Shown: piece by piece, positions 1-7,998 of the stretch
Layout of the letters: each line of letters starts with the position of its first letter
Position numbering within the stretch: position 1 is the first letter of the stretch
DNA from: Bacteroidia bacterium
GTDB taxonomy: Bacteria; Bacteroidota; Bacteroidia; J057
NCBI GenBank assembly: GCA_022760475.1
Contig: JALEFZ010000076.1
Location: 1-64,000, forward strand
Reading direction: 5' to 3'
DNA length: 64,000 nt
Position numbers and translations under genes: made by a program
Notes under the pieces: generated by a model
Told to the model about the DNA's origin: nothing
Databases searched by the model: none
The model's input: only the letters and a program-made list of their open reading frames with translations

Positions 1-1032
1 AGAGTATTCCATTATGGTATAAACTTTTCTGAACCCAAGTAATTCTCCAATACCTGCTTCTGCATCACCGCAAATGCCAATGATATCTTTGCCCAATTCA
101 GTGGCCAATTTTGCCACTCCACTGATCAGTTTGCCTTGTGCAGTCTGTTGGTCAAGTTTTCCTTCTCCTGTGATGATTAGGTCAGCCAGTTCCATTTGGT
201 CTTTCAATTTACTGATCTCAATAAAGGTATCAGTCCCTGATTGTAGCTTGCCTTTCATGAAAGCTATGGCTCCTCCTCCTACGCCTCCGGCGGCACCTGC
301 TCCTGGAATACTTGCTACATCCCCCATTCCATATTGAAGCCATTTTTGAGACAGCTTCTTCAGTCCTTCATCAAGGAATTGAATTTCATATTCGCTGGCA
401 CCCTTCTGTGGAGCATAAACTTTTGCTGCCCCATGAGGCCCTGCCAAAGGATTATCTACATCACAAATAACCTTCACATCAATTTCATCAAAGTCAAAAG
501 CTAGCCTGCTTGATTCTATTCGATCGATTTTGGATAGGTTTTTACCTAATGGTTCGACCTTTTTACTTTCAAAATCATAAAAATCATATCCCAAAGCAGC
601 AGCGATCCCGATTCCTCCATCGTTCGTGGCACTTCCTCCAATAAAGAGGTAAATCTCCTTACATCCTTTTTGAAGGGCATCGAGTATCATCTGACCTGTT
701 CCGAAAGTACTGCTTACCATGGGAGATTTTTCATTCTCTCCCAACAAAACCAAGCCAGATGCAGATGATAACTCAATAAAAGCTGTATTTCCAGCAAGGC
801 CATAGGAGGCCTTGATTGCCCTACCCAGGGGATCCTGTACAGACAGGCTGACTTTATTTATGCTTCGATATTGGCTGATTACCTCAAGTGAACCATCTCC
901 TCCATCTGCAAGAGGGCAAGTGATAACTTCCACCTCTGGCCTAGAGATCTTGATTCCTTCGGCCAAAAAGGTACATACCTCTTCGGCAGTCAAAGAGCCT
1001 TTGAACTTATCTGGACAGATAAGAATTCTCAT
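1..1032 (-). CDS. Glycerate kinase (GlxK/GarK family), 3' end cut by window edge
   Basis: Read on the minus strand from the ATG at 1032, this frame stays open for 344 codons to the window edge, so only the last few dozen residues of a roughly 375-residue family are missing. It begins MRILICPDKFKGSLTAEEV, the classic start of class-II-type glycerate kinases. It continues with the glycine-rich FIGGSATNDGGIG segment, CDVDNPLAGPHGAA, and the alanine/glycine-rich PGAGAAGGVGGG and ITGEGKLDQQT motifs of that family. The enzyme phosphorylates D-glycerate with ATP; GlxK/GarK relatives make 2-phosphoglycerate, which enters lower glycolysis. The start codon overlaps the TGA of the upstream symporter (ATGA at 1029-1032), so the two are almost certainly co-translated. 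Its position last in an operon with a GH63-like glycosidase suggests that the glycerate comes from a glycosyl-glycerate rather than from glycolate or glucarate. Family call is secure; the phosphorylation position is inferred. Confidence 0.93.
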   Translation of the reverse strand, partial: MRILICPDKFKGSLTAEEVCTFLAEGIKISRPEVEVITCPLADGGDGSLEVISQYRSINKVSLSVQDPLGRAIKASYGLAGNTAFIELSSASGLVLLGENEKSPMVSSTFGTGQMILDALQKGCKEIYLFIGGSATNDGGIGIAAALGYDFYDFESKKVEPLGKNLSKIDRIESSRLAFDFDEIDVKVICDVDNPLAGPHGAAKVYAPQKGASEYEIQFLDEGLKKLSQKWLQYGMGDVASIPGAGAAGGVGGGAIAFMKGKLQSGTDTFIEISKLKDQMELADLIITGEGKLDQQTAQGKLISGVAKLATELGKDIIGICGDAEAGIGELLGFRKVYTIMEYS

Positions 1033-2594
1033 AGAATCATGTCCTTGAAATAGACACTTACCAAGACAATGGCAGCAAAAAACAGCAGCAGGACAATTGT
1101 ATGGGTTCGGTTAAACTCTACAGTAAAGCCCAATACTTCAAGTTTTCTATCTTCATTCTTGAAAATCATACTCCCGAAGTAGGCCACTATCAAGGTAGTA
1201 ATTGCCCCTACAGCATTCCACCAAAACCAGAAAACGCTGGGTACAAATAACCATAAATATACATTGATGGCTACACCGCTAAGAATTCCCATATTAATCC
1301 CCCCTTCATTAATCCTTTTGATGCCAATAGCTGCAATAAAGGTGGCAATCATAGGTCCATAAAAAACAGAGCCAACTTTATTGATGGCTTCAATTACCGT
1401 TTGGGCAATAGAGCCTGTAAAAGATGCCAGGATCAGCGTAACAACTCCCCAAAAAAGCACAATCCAACGAGAGTAAGAGGCATATTCCTTATCACTTAGC
1501 TGCTTATCCCGATTAAAAAAATCTTCAATAGTGGCGGCTGACAATGAATTCACGGTTGAACTCAAAGAAGACATGGCAGCAGAGAGAATGGCTACCATTA
1601 GTATACCAATTACCCCATGAGGTAGGTACTCTCGGATGAAGAGTGGAATCATAAGATCCGGTTTCTCTGCAGGAATCATCGACATGAATTCCGGGCTATT
1701 TATGGCAAGGGTCCCAATGATCAACCCCATGATACAATAGACAAGGGTAATGGGGAATCTGATTAATCCATTCACCAAGAGGGTTTTCTTTACAGTTCCC
1801 ATGTCCTGAGCAGAAAAGAGTCGTTGAACTTGACTCTGATCAGTTCCATAATAAGAGGTATACAGGAAAAATCCCCCAATAAGCATAGGCCAAAAACCGA
1901 AATTATCACCTTCCCTTAGCCCCAGTGCATCAAAGTCTACTGCTGTAAGCCTTTCTGTATCGACCTTGGCAATAAATTCAGACCAACCTCCTAGCAAATC
2001 AAGTCCTACAAAGAAGCAAATCAAAATACCCAGTACCAGTAGCCCCAATTGGATAGCGTCTCCGTAAACGACCGCCTTCATTCCCCCTTGATAAGAGTAA
2101 ATCAAGGTAACCACTCCAATGATTAAAATAGTGGCCCACATTGGCACACCCACCACACTGGTAAGGATCAATGCGACTGTATAAATCATTACGCTGGTAG
2201 CAAAAGCCCTACTGACCTGAAAAACAAGGCTTAGCAGTACCCGAGTAGATGTCCCAAACCGCTTTTCCAAAAACTCATAAACACTTACTATTCCAGCTCG
2301 GTACATGGGTGGGATCAGAAATATACTCAGGAAAAGCATGGCTAGAGGGACAGCAAATTCAAATGTAAGCCACTTCATTCCTCCACCTTTGGCCAGGCCT
2401 ACAAATGCTGGGGCAGAAATGAAACTAATGGCAGAGATCTGGGTAGCTGCTGTACTCAGGGAGAGTGGAAACCAACCAAAACTTTTTCCCCCCAGGAAAT
2501 ATTCACTTCCTGATTTTGCGCCCCGGAAAAGTCTTCCAAGTAGCAAAAATCCTATTACATATACTGCAATGACAGTGTAGTCCAAATAATTCAT
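1029..2594 (-). CDS. Sodium:solute symporter (SSS family), sugar or glycoside uptake
   Basis: A 521-residue inner-membrane protein with about 13-14 hydrophobic helices and the SSS (SGLT/PutP-like) landmarks: an N-terminal helix LDYTVIAVYVIGFLLLG, the GAKSGSEYFLGGKSFGWF loop typical of sugar-type members, YSYQGGMKAVVYGDAIQ, the YYGTDQSQVQRL motif after helix 7, and ILSAAMSSLSSTVNSLSAA, which forms part of the sodium site. It should couple sodium entry to uptake of a small organic solute from the periplasm. Its start overlaps the glycosidase stop (2591-2594) and its stop overlaps the glycerate kinase start, so it sits inside a translationally coupled trio. In that context the cargo is likely the glycoside itself, possibly its sugar moiety. 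Substrate cannot be read from sequence. Confidence 0.92.
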   Translation of the reverse strand: MNYLDYTVIAVYVIGFLLLGRLFRGAKSGSEYFLGGKSFGWFPLSLSTAATQISAISFISAPAFVGLAKGGGMKWLTFEFAVPLAMLFLSIFLIPPMYRAGIVSVYEFLEKRFGTSTRVLLSLVFQVSRAFATSVMIYTVALILTSVVGVPMWATILIIGVVTLIYSYQGGMKAVVYGDAIQLGLLVLGILICFFVGLDLLGGWSEFIAKVDTERLTAVDFDALGLREGDNFGFWPMLIGGFFLYTSYYGTDQSQVQRLFSAQDMGTVKKTLLVNGLIRFPITLVYCIMGLIIGTLAINSPEFMSMIPAEKPDLMIPLFIREYLPHGVIGILMVAILSAAMSSLSSTVNSLSAATIEDFFNRDKQLSDKEYASYSRWIVLFWGVVTLILASFTGSIAQTVIEAINKVGSVFYGPMIATFIAAIGIKRINEGGINMGILSGVAINVYLWLFVPSVFWFWWNAVGAITTLIVAYFGSMIFKNEDRKLEVLGFTVEFNRTHTIVLLLFFAAIVLVSVYFKDMIL

Positions 2595-3904
2595 GACGAG
2601 TGTATAAGGTCAATGATTGAAGATGCGGTCCAGGAAAATAAGCCTCCACCGTAGCCCCTTACCAATTTTGCAGCCAGGGCTTTATCAGGTTCATAATACT
2701 CGAAGAAGCCGAATTTTTCAACTATTTCGAAAGTATCTGATTTCACAATAGCAGCAGTGTCTTTGAAACCATAATCATTCAGGCCATGGAAAATCATCCA
2801 ATTCATGTGTGGCCATACCGGTCCCCTCCAATAACGCTTTGAATCGAATAGTTGGCTGTCTACATCAAAACTGGGTGTCAGGTAATAGCCTCTATCATGG
2901 AGTTCTGAGAGGTACTGGTTAATTTTTTCCGCTTGTTGGGAATCAGGAATCCCTGCAAATACCGGTATAATTCCGCCAATCTCTTTGTGCTTGATTTGCT
3001 CACCAGACCTAAGGTCATAGGAGGTAAACATTCCCAATTCTTCATTCCATAGTTTTTCTCGGAAGGAATAAAGACTTTGACTTTGCCACTCTTCAATCTC
3101 AGCAGTATCCTTCCTCAACTGTTTTCCTACCTTGATCAAGGCTTCATTTGCCTTGATCAGGATGGCATTCATCATGTCATCCTGGATTAGCAAGGGGCTT
3201 TCCTCGGCAATTTCAAGCCCATCATATTGATATTTTTTACCTAGAAGAAGTAGGTAAACATAGCGGTCATACTGAGCTGAGGTTGGCCTTTCGGCAGGAT
3301 CTGCAAGATAGGTATCCCTCCTATGGTATTGCGGTAGTTCTCCTTCCTTGATGTGAATTCGATTCAAGGATTCATCCCAAAGGGGGGAATTATCTCTTCC
3401 TGATTCCCATGGATGGAAAATATACATCAAGCCTTCACTAAACGGGTCTCGATAGGTATAAAGAAATCGGTGATAGTTCAGGATCTTATCAAACATATAG
3501 TTGGCAAAGGCCAGGATTTCCTCATTCTGAGGGTTATTTCTCAAAAGGTTTTCCAGGATAAATCCATGAACTGGAGGCTGAGTAATACCTGAGGACTTTG
3601 GTTTGGTTGGCGCACCTGGGTTAACCTCAGTTTCCCAAAAATCAAAGTTGGGAAAATAGGTTTTTTCATTTTCGCTATGAAAAATAATGTGTGGCAACAA
3701 ACCATTTTCCCATTGGCCGGAAAAAAGGGAGTTCATTTCCTGGATGGCTTTCCCAATATCCATAAACTGATGCCCCAGGCAAATGAAGCCTGAATCCCAA
3801 TTCCACTGAAAGGGGTACAACTTGTCTGTTGGAATCGTAAAACCATCCCTCCAGTTTGTCTCGAGGACTTTGTGGGCTTGGCTTAATAAATTATCCAAAG
3901 GCAT
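2591..3904 (-). CDS. GH63/MGH1-like glycosidase, probable mannosyl- or glucosylglycerate hydrolase
   Basis: A 437-residue cytoplasmic protein (no signal peptide) with the (alpha/alpha)6 barrel motifs of the MGH1-like/GH63 group: YPFQWNWDSGF (residues 30-40), HPWESGRDNSPLWDESL (164-180), RGPVWPHMNWM, and a C-terminal FFEYYEP plus GGLFSWTAS. By analogy with trehalase-type clan enzymes, Asp171 in SGRDNS is the likely general acid and Glu402 in FFEYY a candidate base. Length matches the compact hydrolases of Thermus, Rubrobacter and Mycolicibacterium that split mannosylglycerate or glucosylglycerate into hexose and glycerate. The neighbouring glycerate kinase supports this reading over trehalase or glycogen debranching. 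It overlaps the symporter by four bases and follows the TonB receptor after a 106-base gap containing a hairpin. Family is firm; the substrate is inference from context. Confidence 0.82.
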   Translation of the reverse strand: MPLDNLLSQAHKVLETNWRDGFTIPTDKLYPFQWNWDSGFICLGHQFMDIGKAIQEMNSLFSGQWENGLLPHIIFHSENEKTYFPNFDFWETEVNPGAPTKPKSSGITQPPVHGFILENLLRNNPQNEEILAFANYMFDKILNYHRFLYTYRDPFSEGLMYIFHPWESGRDNSPLWDESLNRIHIKEGELPQYHRRDTYLADPAERPTSAQYDRYVYLLLLGKKYQYDGLEIAEESPLLIQDDMMNAILIKANEALIKVGKQLRKDTAEIEEWQSQSLYSFREKLWNEELGMFTSYDLRSGEQIKHKEIGGIIPVFAGIPDSQQAEKINQYLSELHDRGYYLTPSFDVDSQLFDSKRYWRGPVWPHMNWMIFHGLNDYGFKDTAAIVKSDTFEIVEKFGFFEYYEPDKALAAKLVRGYGGGLFSWTASSIIDLIHSS

Positions 3905-3958
3905 TTTCTTTCTTTTTGAAGGTCAATGAAAGGAAAAGATAAAAGCTCTGAGAATTAA

Positions 3959-3987
3959 GGAAGAGACCCAATAATCGGATCTCTTCC
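3959..3987. promoter_or_regulatory. Intercistronic stem-loop between receptor and glycosidase genes
   Basis: Perfect 8-base arms (GGAAGAGA at 3959-3966 and TCTCTTCC at 3980-3987) can form a hairpin just downstream of the TonB receptor gene. Read on the transcribed (minus) strand it is followed by CTTAATTCTC rather than a run of T, so it is a poor terminator. It may stabilise the upstream receptor mRNA or attenuate the downstream genes; that role is inference. Confidence 0.45.
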
Positions 3988-4010
3988 CTATGAATTATTT
4001 CTAGCTTCGA

Positions 4011-6614
4011 TTAAAAATCAAATAGAATTCGGATGAATATTCTTCTTGGAAGGATGGGACGGCCTACAAAAAATTCTCCTCCGCTAATCTGAGAATTTCC
4101 TTGGCGAGGAGAGCCTTCTGTCACACCGTCAGAGTTTAATAGGTTAAAGCCAGATAAACCGATTCTGACACTTTCATCACCTTCTCCCAGGGAGATTCTG
4201 TAGCCTACATTTGCTCGGAGGATGCTGTATGCGTCCAATTCAACCGTATTGGCGTCATTAGCGAATTTACTTCCAAGGAAATTGTTTGAAAGATCCAAGT
4301 CGAATCCACCTTTTTCAACAGAAACTCCAAGTGTGGAAATGAATGCAGGTTGTCTACGTGGAGTTTTTCCTACCAATTCATTATTCCCTTCGAATTTGGT
4401 AAACTGAGCATCCTGATAGGTAGCATTTCCATATAGATTGACGCCAGGTACCAATTGGTAATTTACGTTTACCTCAACTCCGATTGTACGGGTACTCTGA
4501 ACGCTTACTTCCTCTGTAACTCCCCCTGAAGGAAGGTTCACAAAGTCTACACTTCTACGGTCATTCAGGGCAACAAGGTAAACAGCCCCTGTGGCAGCCA
4601 AGCTTCCGCTGCTGTATTTGCCTCCAATTTCAGCCTGGATTACCTCTTCGGGTTCGTAGCTTTGAGGAACTCCTGGCGAAGAAAATTTCACTCCCCTTAA
4701 TTCCGGGAAGAAGTATCCCCTGGAAGCATTGGCATAAATGCTGGTATTCCTATTCAATTTGTAAAGACCTGCACCAGCAATAGCAAAACCTGTAGCATCT
4801 ACCCTTCCTTTAAGGAAGTTGTTCGATCCTACTCCTGATTCCTTCGTGATGAAACCAGTTGCTTGCTCTACCCTGACACCAATATCGAAGTTGAATTTCT
4901 CTCCTTGATACTCATCTGCAAAATAGAAAGCTCTTTTTACACTCTCAATGGTGGTGTTTGAAGTCTGATTGCCACTGATGAATCCTCCTGTAGAATAGTT
5001 GACCATTTGACCTGTAGTATCCATGTAAGACAAAGCAACCATGCGCGGAGCATTGCTGAAATCACCAAGATATCTATATAGCCAGTTGTTATCCTCTGCT
5101 CTGGTATCGGAAAGGAATGTACCAAGGGTGAAGTTATGCCCGTTGACAGATTTTGTGAGGTTTAGCTCACCAGCCATTTCTTCCATAGGTCGTTGACGAT
5201 CCAAAATCCTGTTTTCAAACAGCAGGTCGCTTCCTGCGAGGCCTTCACCATTGTCAACATAGGTAAATGAAGCATCAGCCGGCAAGGCTCTATCCTCCAA
5301 GTAAGTATCCTGGGCTTCGGGAGTATTGTGTATCCCATCTCCATCCAGGAAGAGGTTAAACCAATGGTCGTACTTGGCTGCTTTTACTTTAGAAGAAATT
5401 TTCCAGTTGTCCCCAAAATTATGCTTCAAGTCAGCCATCACATAATTTCCCTGAGTAATGACCCCATCAGCAATTCTACTTTCGTAGACTCCATTAGGTG
5501 TATCGAAGGAAAAGCTGGTTGCTTCACTGGTCAGCATCGTGAATATTTCTTCTCCATCATTCCCGATTGGTCTGGCCTTTTCACCGTTCTGGTTGGCAAG
5601 GGGGTAAGGCAGGTAAAATTGAACATTGTCGTCAATGGCCTGACCGTAAACTGTGAATGAACTTTTTCCTTCATTAAAAATCCTCTTGATATTTGCGCGG
5701 ATTTGATATCCTCTGGTAGGTAATCCTGTCTCCAATGGCCCTTCGTCATAACGATAAAAGCCCGAAATGGCATAGTACAGGTTTTCGGCCAATGCTCCTG
5801 AAGAAAGGAAGTCAACCTTTGCTCTCCCACCTTGTGCCAACTCAAGTTGAACTTTGTTGTCAGACACAGGCCCACCTGTGATGGAGGCATAGTTGATGAT
5901 ACCAGCTACGGAACCGGCTCCAAACAAGGTAGAAGCACCACCTCTGGCAAATTCAAGGCTTCTGATACCAATGTCATTCCTAAAATAAACATCGTGGGCA
6001 GAAGAATTTAGACCAAATGTACTCAGCACAGGTAGTCCATCTACTTGAAGAGGAGTAAACTGATACTGCCCACCAGAAGGCATGCCTCGAACAAAAATAT
6101 TAGAAGCAACCTCACCACCTCCACCTTCTGCGGTGATACCTGGAATAGAACGCAAGATATCTGCCTGTGAATTGGAAGTGAGTCTTTGAATCTGGTTGGA
6201 GTTTAAATAAGTCATGGAAAGAGGTGCCTCCTTTTGGGAGCGACTGGCGAAAGTCGCCGTTACAACCACCTCATCTAGGGATAGGTTGTCTTTTTCCATG
6301 GTAAAGTTTTGGGTATAAGTCTGGCCACTTTCTATAGTTACCTCAACAGTATTCGTGGAAAAACCGATAAATGAAGCAACCAATACTTGCTTACCTTGGG
6401 GAACACTCAGCTTATAGGATCCATCTGCACCTGTGATTGTTCCTCTGCTTGTTCCTTTGATCAAAATTGTCACCCCAACGAGGCTGTTGTCATTTCGGTC
6501 TTTGATCTTTCCGGAAACCGTTCCTTGGGCATGAGCAGAGAGTGCAGTGGCGCAAAATAACAGCGCAAATGCCAATCTCTGAATTGTAGTTTGTAGTAAT
6601 TTGAAGTTTGCCAT
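4011..6614 (-). CDS. TonB-dependent outer-membrane receptor
   Basis: An 867-residue protein with a signal peptide (LAFALLFCATALSAHAQ), a carboxypeptidase-regulatory-like domain at about residues 30-115 (GTVSGKIKDRNDNSLVGVTILIKGTSRGTITGADGSY split over that span), a plug domain (about 120-235, with ADILRSIPGITAEG, IFVRGMPSG and GGASTLFGAGSVAGIINY) and a long 22-strand-type barrel ending in aromatic Phe. It lacks the length and box motifs of SusC proteins and no SusD partner lies nearby, so it resembles the siderophore/oligosaccharide-type receptors that act alone. It is first in the operon leading to the glycosidase, symporter and glycerate kinase, so its likely job is energised import of the glycoside across the outer membrane. 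It is transcribed away from the AraC gene, with a direct-repeat operator candidate at 6708-6739 in the shared promoter. Confidence 0.92.
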   Translation of the reverse strand: MANFKLLQTTIQRLAFALLFCATALSAHAQGTVSGKIKDRNDNSLVGVTILIKGTSRGTITGADGSYKLSVPQGKQVLVASFIGFSTNTVEVTIESGQTYTQNFTMEKDNLSLDEVVVTATFASRSQKEAPLSMTYLNSNQIQRLTSNSQADILRSIPGITAEGGGGEVASNIFVRGMPSGGQYQFTPLQVDGLPVLSTFGLNSSAHDVYFRNDIGIRSLEFARGGASTLFGAGSVAGIINYASITGGPVSDNKVQLELAQGGRAKVDFLSSGALAENLYYAISGFYRYDEGPLETGLPTRGYQIRANIKRIFNEGKSSFTVYGQAIDDNVQFYLPYPLANQNGEKARPIGNDGEEIFTMLTSEATSFSFDTPNGVYESRIADGVITQGNYVMADLKHNFGDNWKISSKVKAAKYDHWFNLFLDGDGIHNTPEAQDTYLEDRALPADASFTYVDNGEGLAGSDLLFENRILDRQRPMEEMAGELNLTKSVNGHNFTLGTFLSDTRAEDNNWLYRYLGDFSNAPRMVALSYMDTTGQMVNYSTGGFISGNQTSNTTIESVKRAFYFADEYQGEKFNFDIGVRVEQATGFITKESGVGSNNFLKGRVDATGFAIAGAGLYKLNRNTSIYANASRGYFFPELRGVKFSSPGVPQSYEPEEVIQAEIGGKYSSGSLAATGAVYLVALNDRRSVDFVNLPSGGVTEEVSVQSTRTIGVEVNVNYQLVPGVNLYGNATYQDAQFTKFEGNNELVGKTPRRQPAFISTLGVSVEKGGFDLDLSNNFLGSKFANDANTVELDAYSILRANVGYRISLGEGDESVRIGLSGFNLLNSDGVTEGSPRQGNSQISGGEFFVGRPILPRRIFIRILFDF

Positions 6615-6707
6615 AGTCCTTTTTTTTGGCGGTTAGCGATACGTCCTTTTCAAAAAATCGAATATTTAAACCCAAGGTAGTTTAGCTCAAAAGGAAAAGA
6701 ATACAGG

Positions 6708-6739
6708 ATTCTATACTTGAATAGTACTATTCTATACTT
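6708..6739. promoter_or_regulatory. Direct-repeat operator candidate for the AraC-type regulator
   Basis: The 11-mer ATTCTATACTT occurs twice without mismatch, at 6708-6718 and 6729-6739, exactly 21 bases apart (two helical turns). Two half-sites spaced by 21 bases on one face of the helix are the layout bound by AraC-family proteins. The pair lies in the intergenic region between the divergent AraC gene and the TonB operon. For the operon a degenerate -7 element (TACCTTGG, minus strand, 6672-6679) would place the near repeat edge around -41, as in class-II activation. The repeats are seen; the regulator link is inferred. Confidence 0.6.
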
Positions 6740-6780
6740 TTTTGTAGCTTATATCTAATAAATATGAATTATTGTGCCGA

Positions 6781-7638
6781 ATGAAACCGGAATATGAAAA
6801 AATAAGCGATCCACTAGAACGGTCATTTACGGTAAAGACTGTTATCCGAGAAAACAGGCCTCTCCTGAGCCAGGCTTGGCACTACCATCCTGAGGTTGAA
6901 ATTTGTTTTACCGAGAAGAGTTTTGGCAAACGATTCGTTGGAAATCAGATTTCGGACTACCTGGAAGGAGACCTTGTGATGTTTGGTTCCAATCTTCCCC
7001 ACGGATTTACTACAGACCTGCATTGCCAACAAGTTGTCATTCAAATGACTCCTGATTTTCTAGGAAAGGTGTTCATGCAAAAGCCTGAATTGAGAGACAT
7101 TAAATCGCTTTTTGAATTTGCTAAAAGAGGACTGGTTTTTGGGAAATCGACCCGCCTGGAAGCACAGGTTCAGATTGAGCTCTTAAAAAACTCTAAGGGA
7201 TTTCAACAAATGATTCACCTGTTCAGCCTACTGGATTTATTTTCCAGGGCAGCAGATGTCAGGGCAATTTGTACGAAAGAATATTCCTTGAGCCTGAATG
7301 CAACCCAACTAAACCGAGTCAAGGTGGTTTATGATTACATTTTGCTTCATTTTAAAGAGGAAATCAAGGTCAAAACGGTTGCAGACTTGTTGAATCTGAC
7401 AGAGGTAGCATTCTTCAAATTCATAAAAAAGCATACAAAAAAAACCTTCACAGAGATTTTGAATGAATTTAGAATCAGCCATGCCACTAAACTACTGATT
7501 TCCAGCGACTCATCAATTGCTCAGATTTGCTTTGAATGCGGCTACAACAATGTATCCTATTTCAACAGGAAATTTAAGGCCATCATGCAACAAACCCCTC
7601 AAGAATTTCGCAATCATTACCTGAGAAAGAAAGCCTAA
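6781..7638 (+). CDS. AraC-family transcriptional regulator with N-terminal cupin
   Basis: I start this 285-residue protein at the ATG at 6781; the frame extends nine bases upstream only to a TTG. The N-terminal half is a cupin-like sensor (HYHPEVEICFTEKSFGKRFVG, then a DLVMFGSNLPHGF core). The C-terminal 100 residues carry the two helix-turn-helix units of AraC proteins: VKTVADLLNLTEVAFFKFIKK, then IAQICFECGYNNVSYFNRKFK and TPQEFR. The overall form matches the RhaS/XylS-type activators that sense a sugar or its derivative. It is divergent from the TonB-glycosidase-symporter-kinase operon with a paired direct repeat between them, so it very probably activates that operon and perhaps controls itself. 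The ligand is unknown. Confidence 0.93.
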   Translation: MKPEYEKISDPLERSFTVKTVIRENRPLLSQAWHYHPEVEICFTEKSFGKRFVGNQISDYLEGDLVMFGSNLPHGFTTDLHCQQVVIQMTPDFLGKVFMQKPELRDIKSLFEFAKRGLVFGKSTRLEAQVQIELLKNSKGFQQMIHLFSLLDLFSRAADVRAICTKEYSLSLNATQLNRVKVVYDYILLHFKEEIKVKTVADLLNLTEVAFFKFIKKHTKKTFTEILNEFRISHATKLLISSDSSIAQICFECGYNNVSYFNRKFKAIMQQTPQEFRNHYLRKKA

Positions 7639-7880
7639 CTTAAAGGACAATTATAGCAAAATGATAAAATCCGTCATTTTGATATTGTTCATGGAGCTCA
7701 CATATAATCTTGGATCAGGCCTGATATAAAATGAAGGCATAAGCATCTCCCCCCTTATAAATTACTGAATATATTTTCAGCTATGAATCCAAGCCACATT
7801 ATCAAGTACCCATATAGATTTTTTCAAAATGAAGGATAATTGAGCTGTTGAAATTTGGAATTGGGATAATTTTTCAAATT

Positions 7881-7914
7881 TAACCCTGACAGGGTTTAAA
7901 CCCTGTCAGGGTTA
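7881..7914. repeat. Perfect 34-base palindrome with CCCTGTCAG/CTGACAGGG arms
   Basis: Bases 7881-7914 read the same on both strands with no mismatch; each half contains CCCTGACAGGG-type arms, so each half is itself a small hairpin. It has no following T run and lies well past the AraC stop. The core CCCTGTCAG also appears in the hairpins at 21528-21560 and 34028-34055, so this may be a dispersed palindromic repeat family in this genome. The palindrome is directly seen; its role is unknown. Confidence 0.8.
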
Positions 7915-7948
7915 TAGCTCTCAGATCCAAATGGCTTAAACTTTAAAC

Positions 7949-7978
7949 AAAAAAGGCCGACTATCGCTAGTCAGCCTT
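7949..7978 (-). terminator. Rho-independent terminator of accA
   Basis: On the minus strand AAGGCTGACTA, loop GCGA and TAGTCGGCCTT form an 11-pair stem (one G-U) followed by six T. It lies about 20 bases past the accA stop. Confidence 0.88.
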
Positions 7979-7998
7979 AACTTATTTTTTGATTTTGA

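Larger units (their letters stand above)
7639..7998. other. Intergenic region without a gene
   Basis: These 360 bases between the AraC gene and accA contain no plausible reading frame. They hold a perfect 34-base palindrome (7881-7914) and the accA terminator hairpin (7949-7978). The rest is A+T-rich with no recognised motif. Confidence 0.7.

Noticed and set aside
4011..6614. SusC-type polysaccharide utilisation locus
   Set aside because: No SusD gene is adjacent and the receptor lacks SusC length and signatures.
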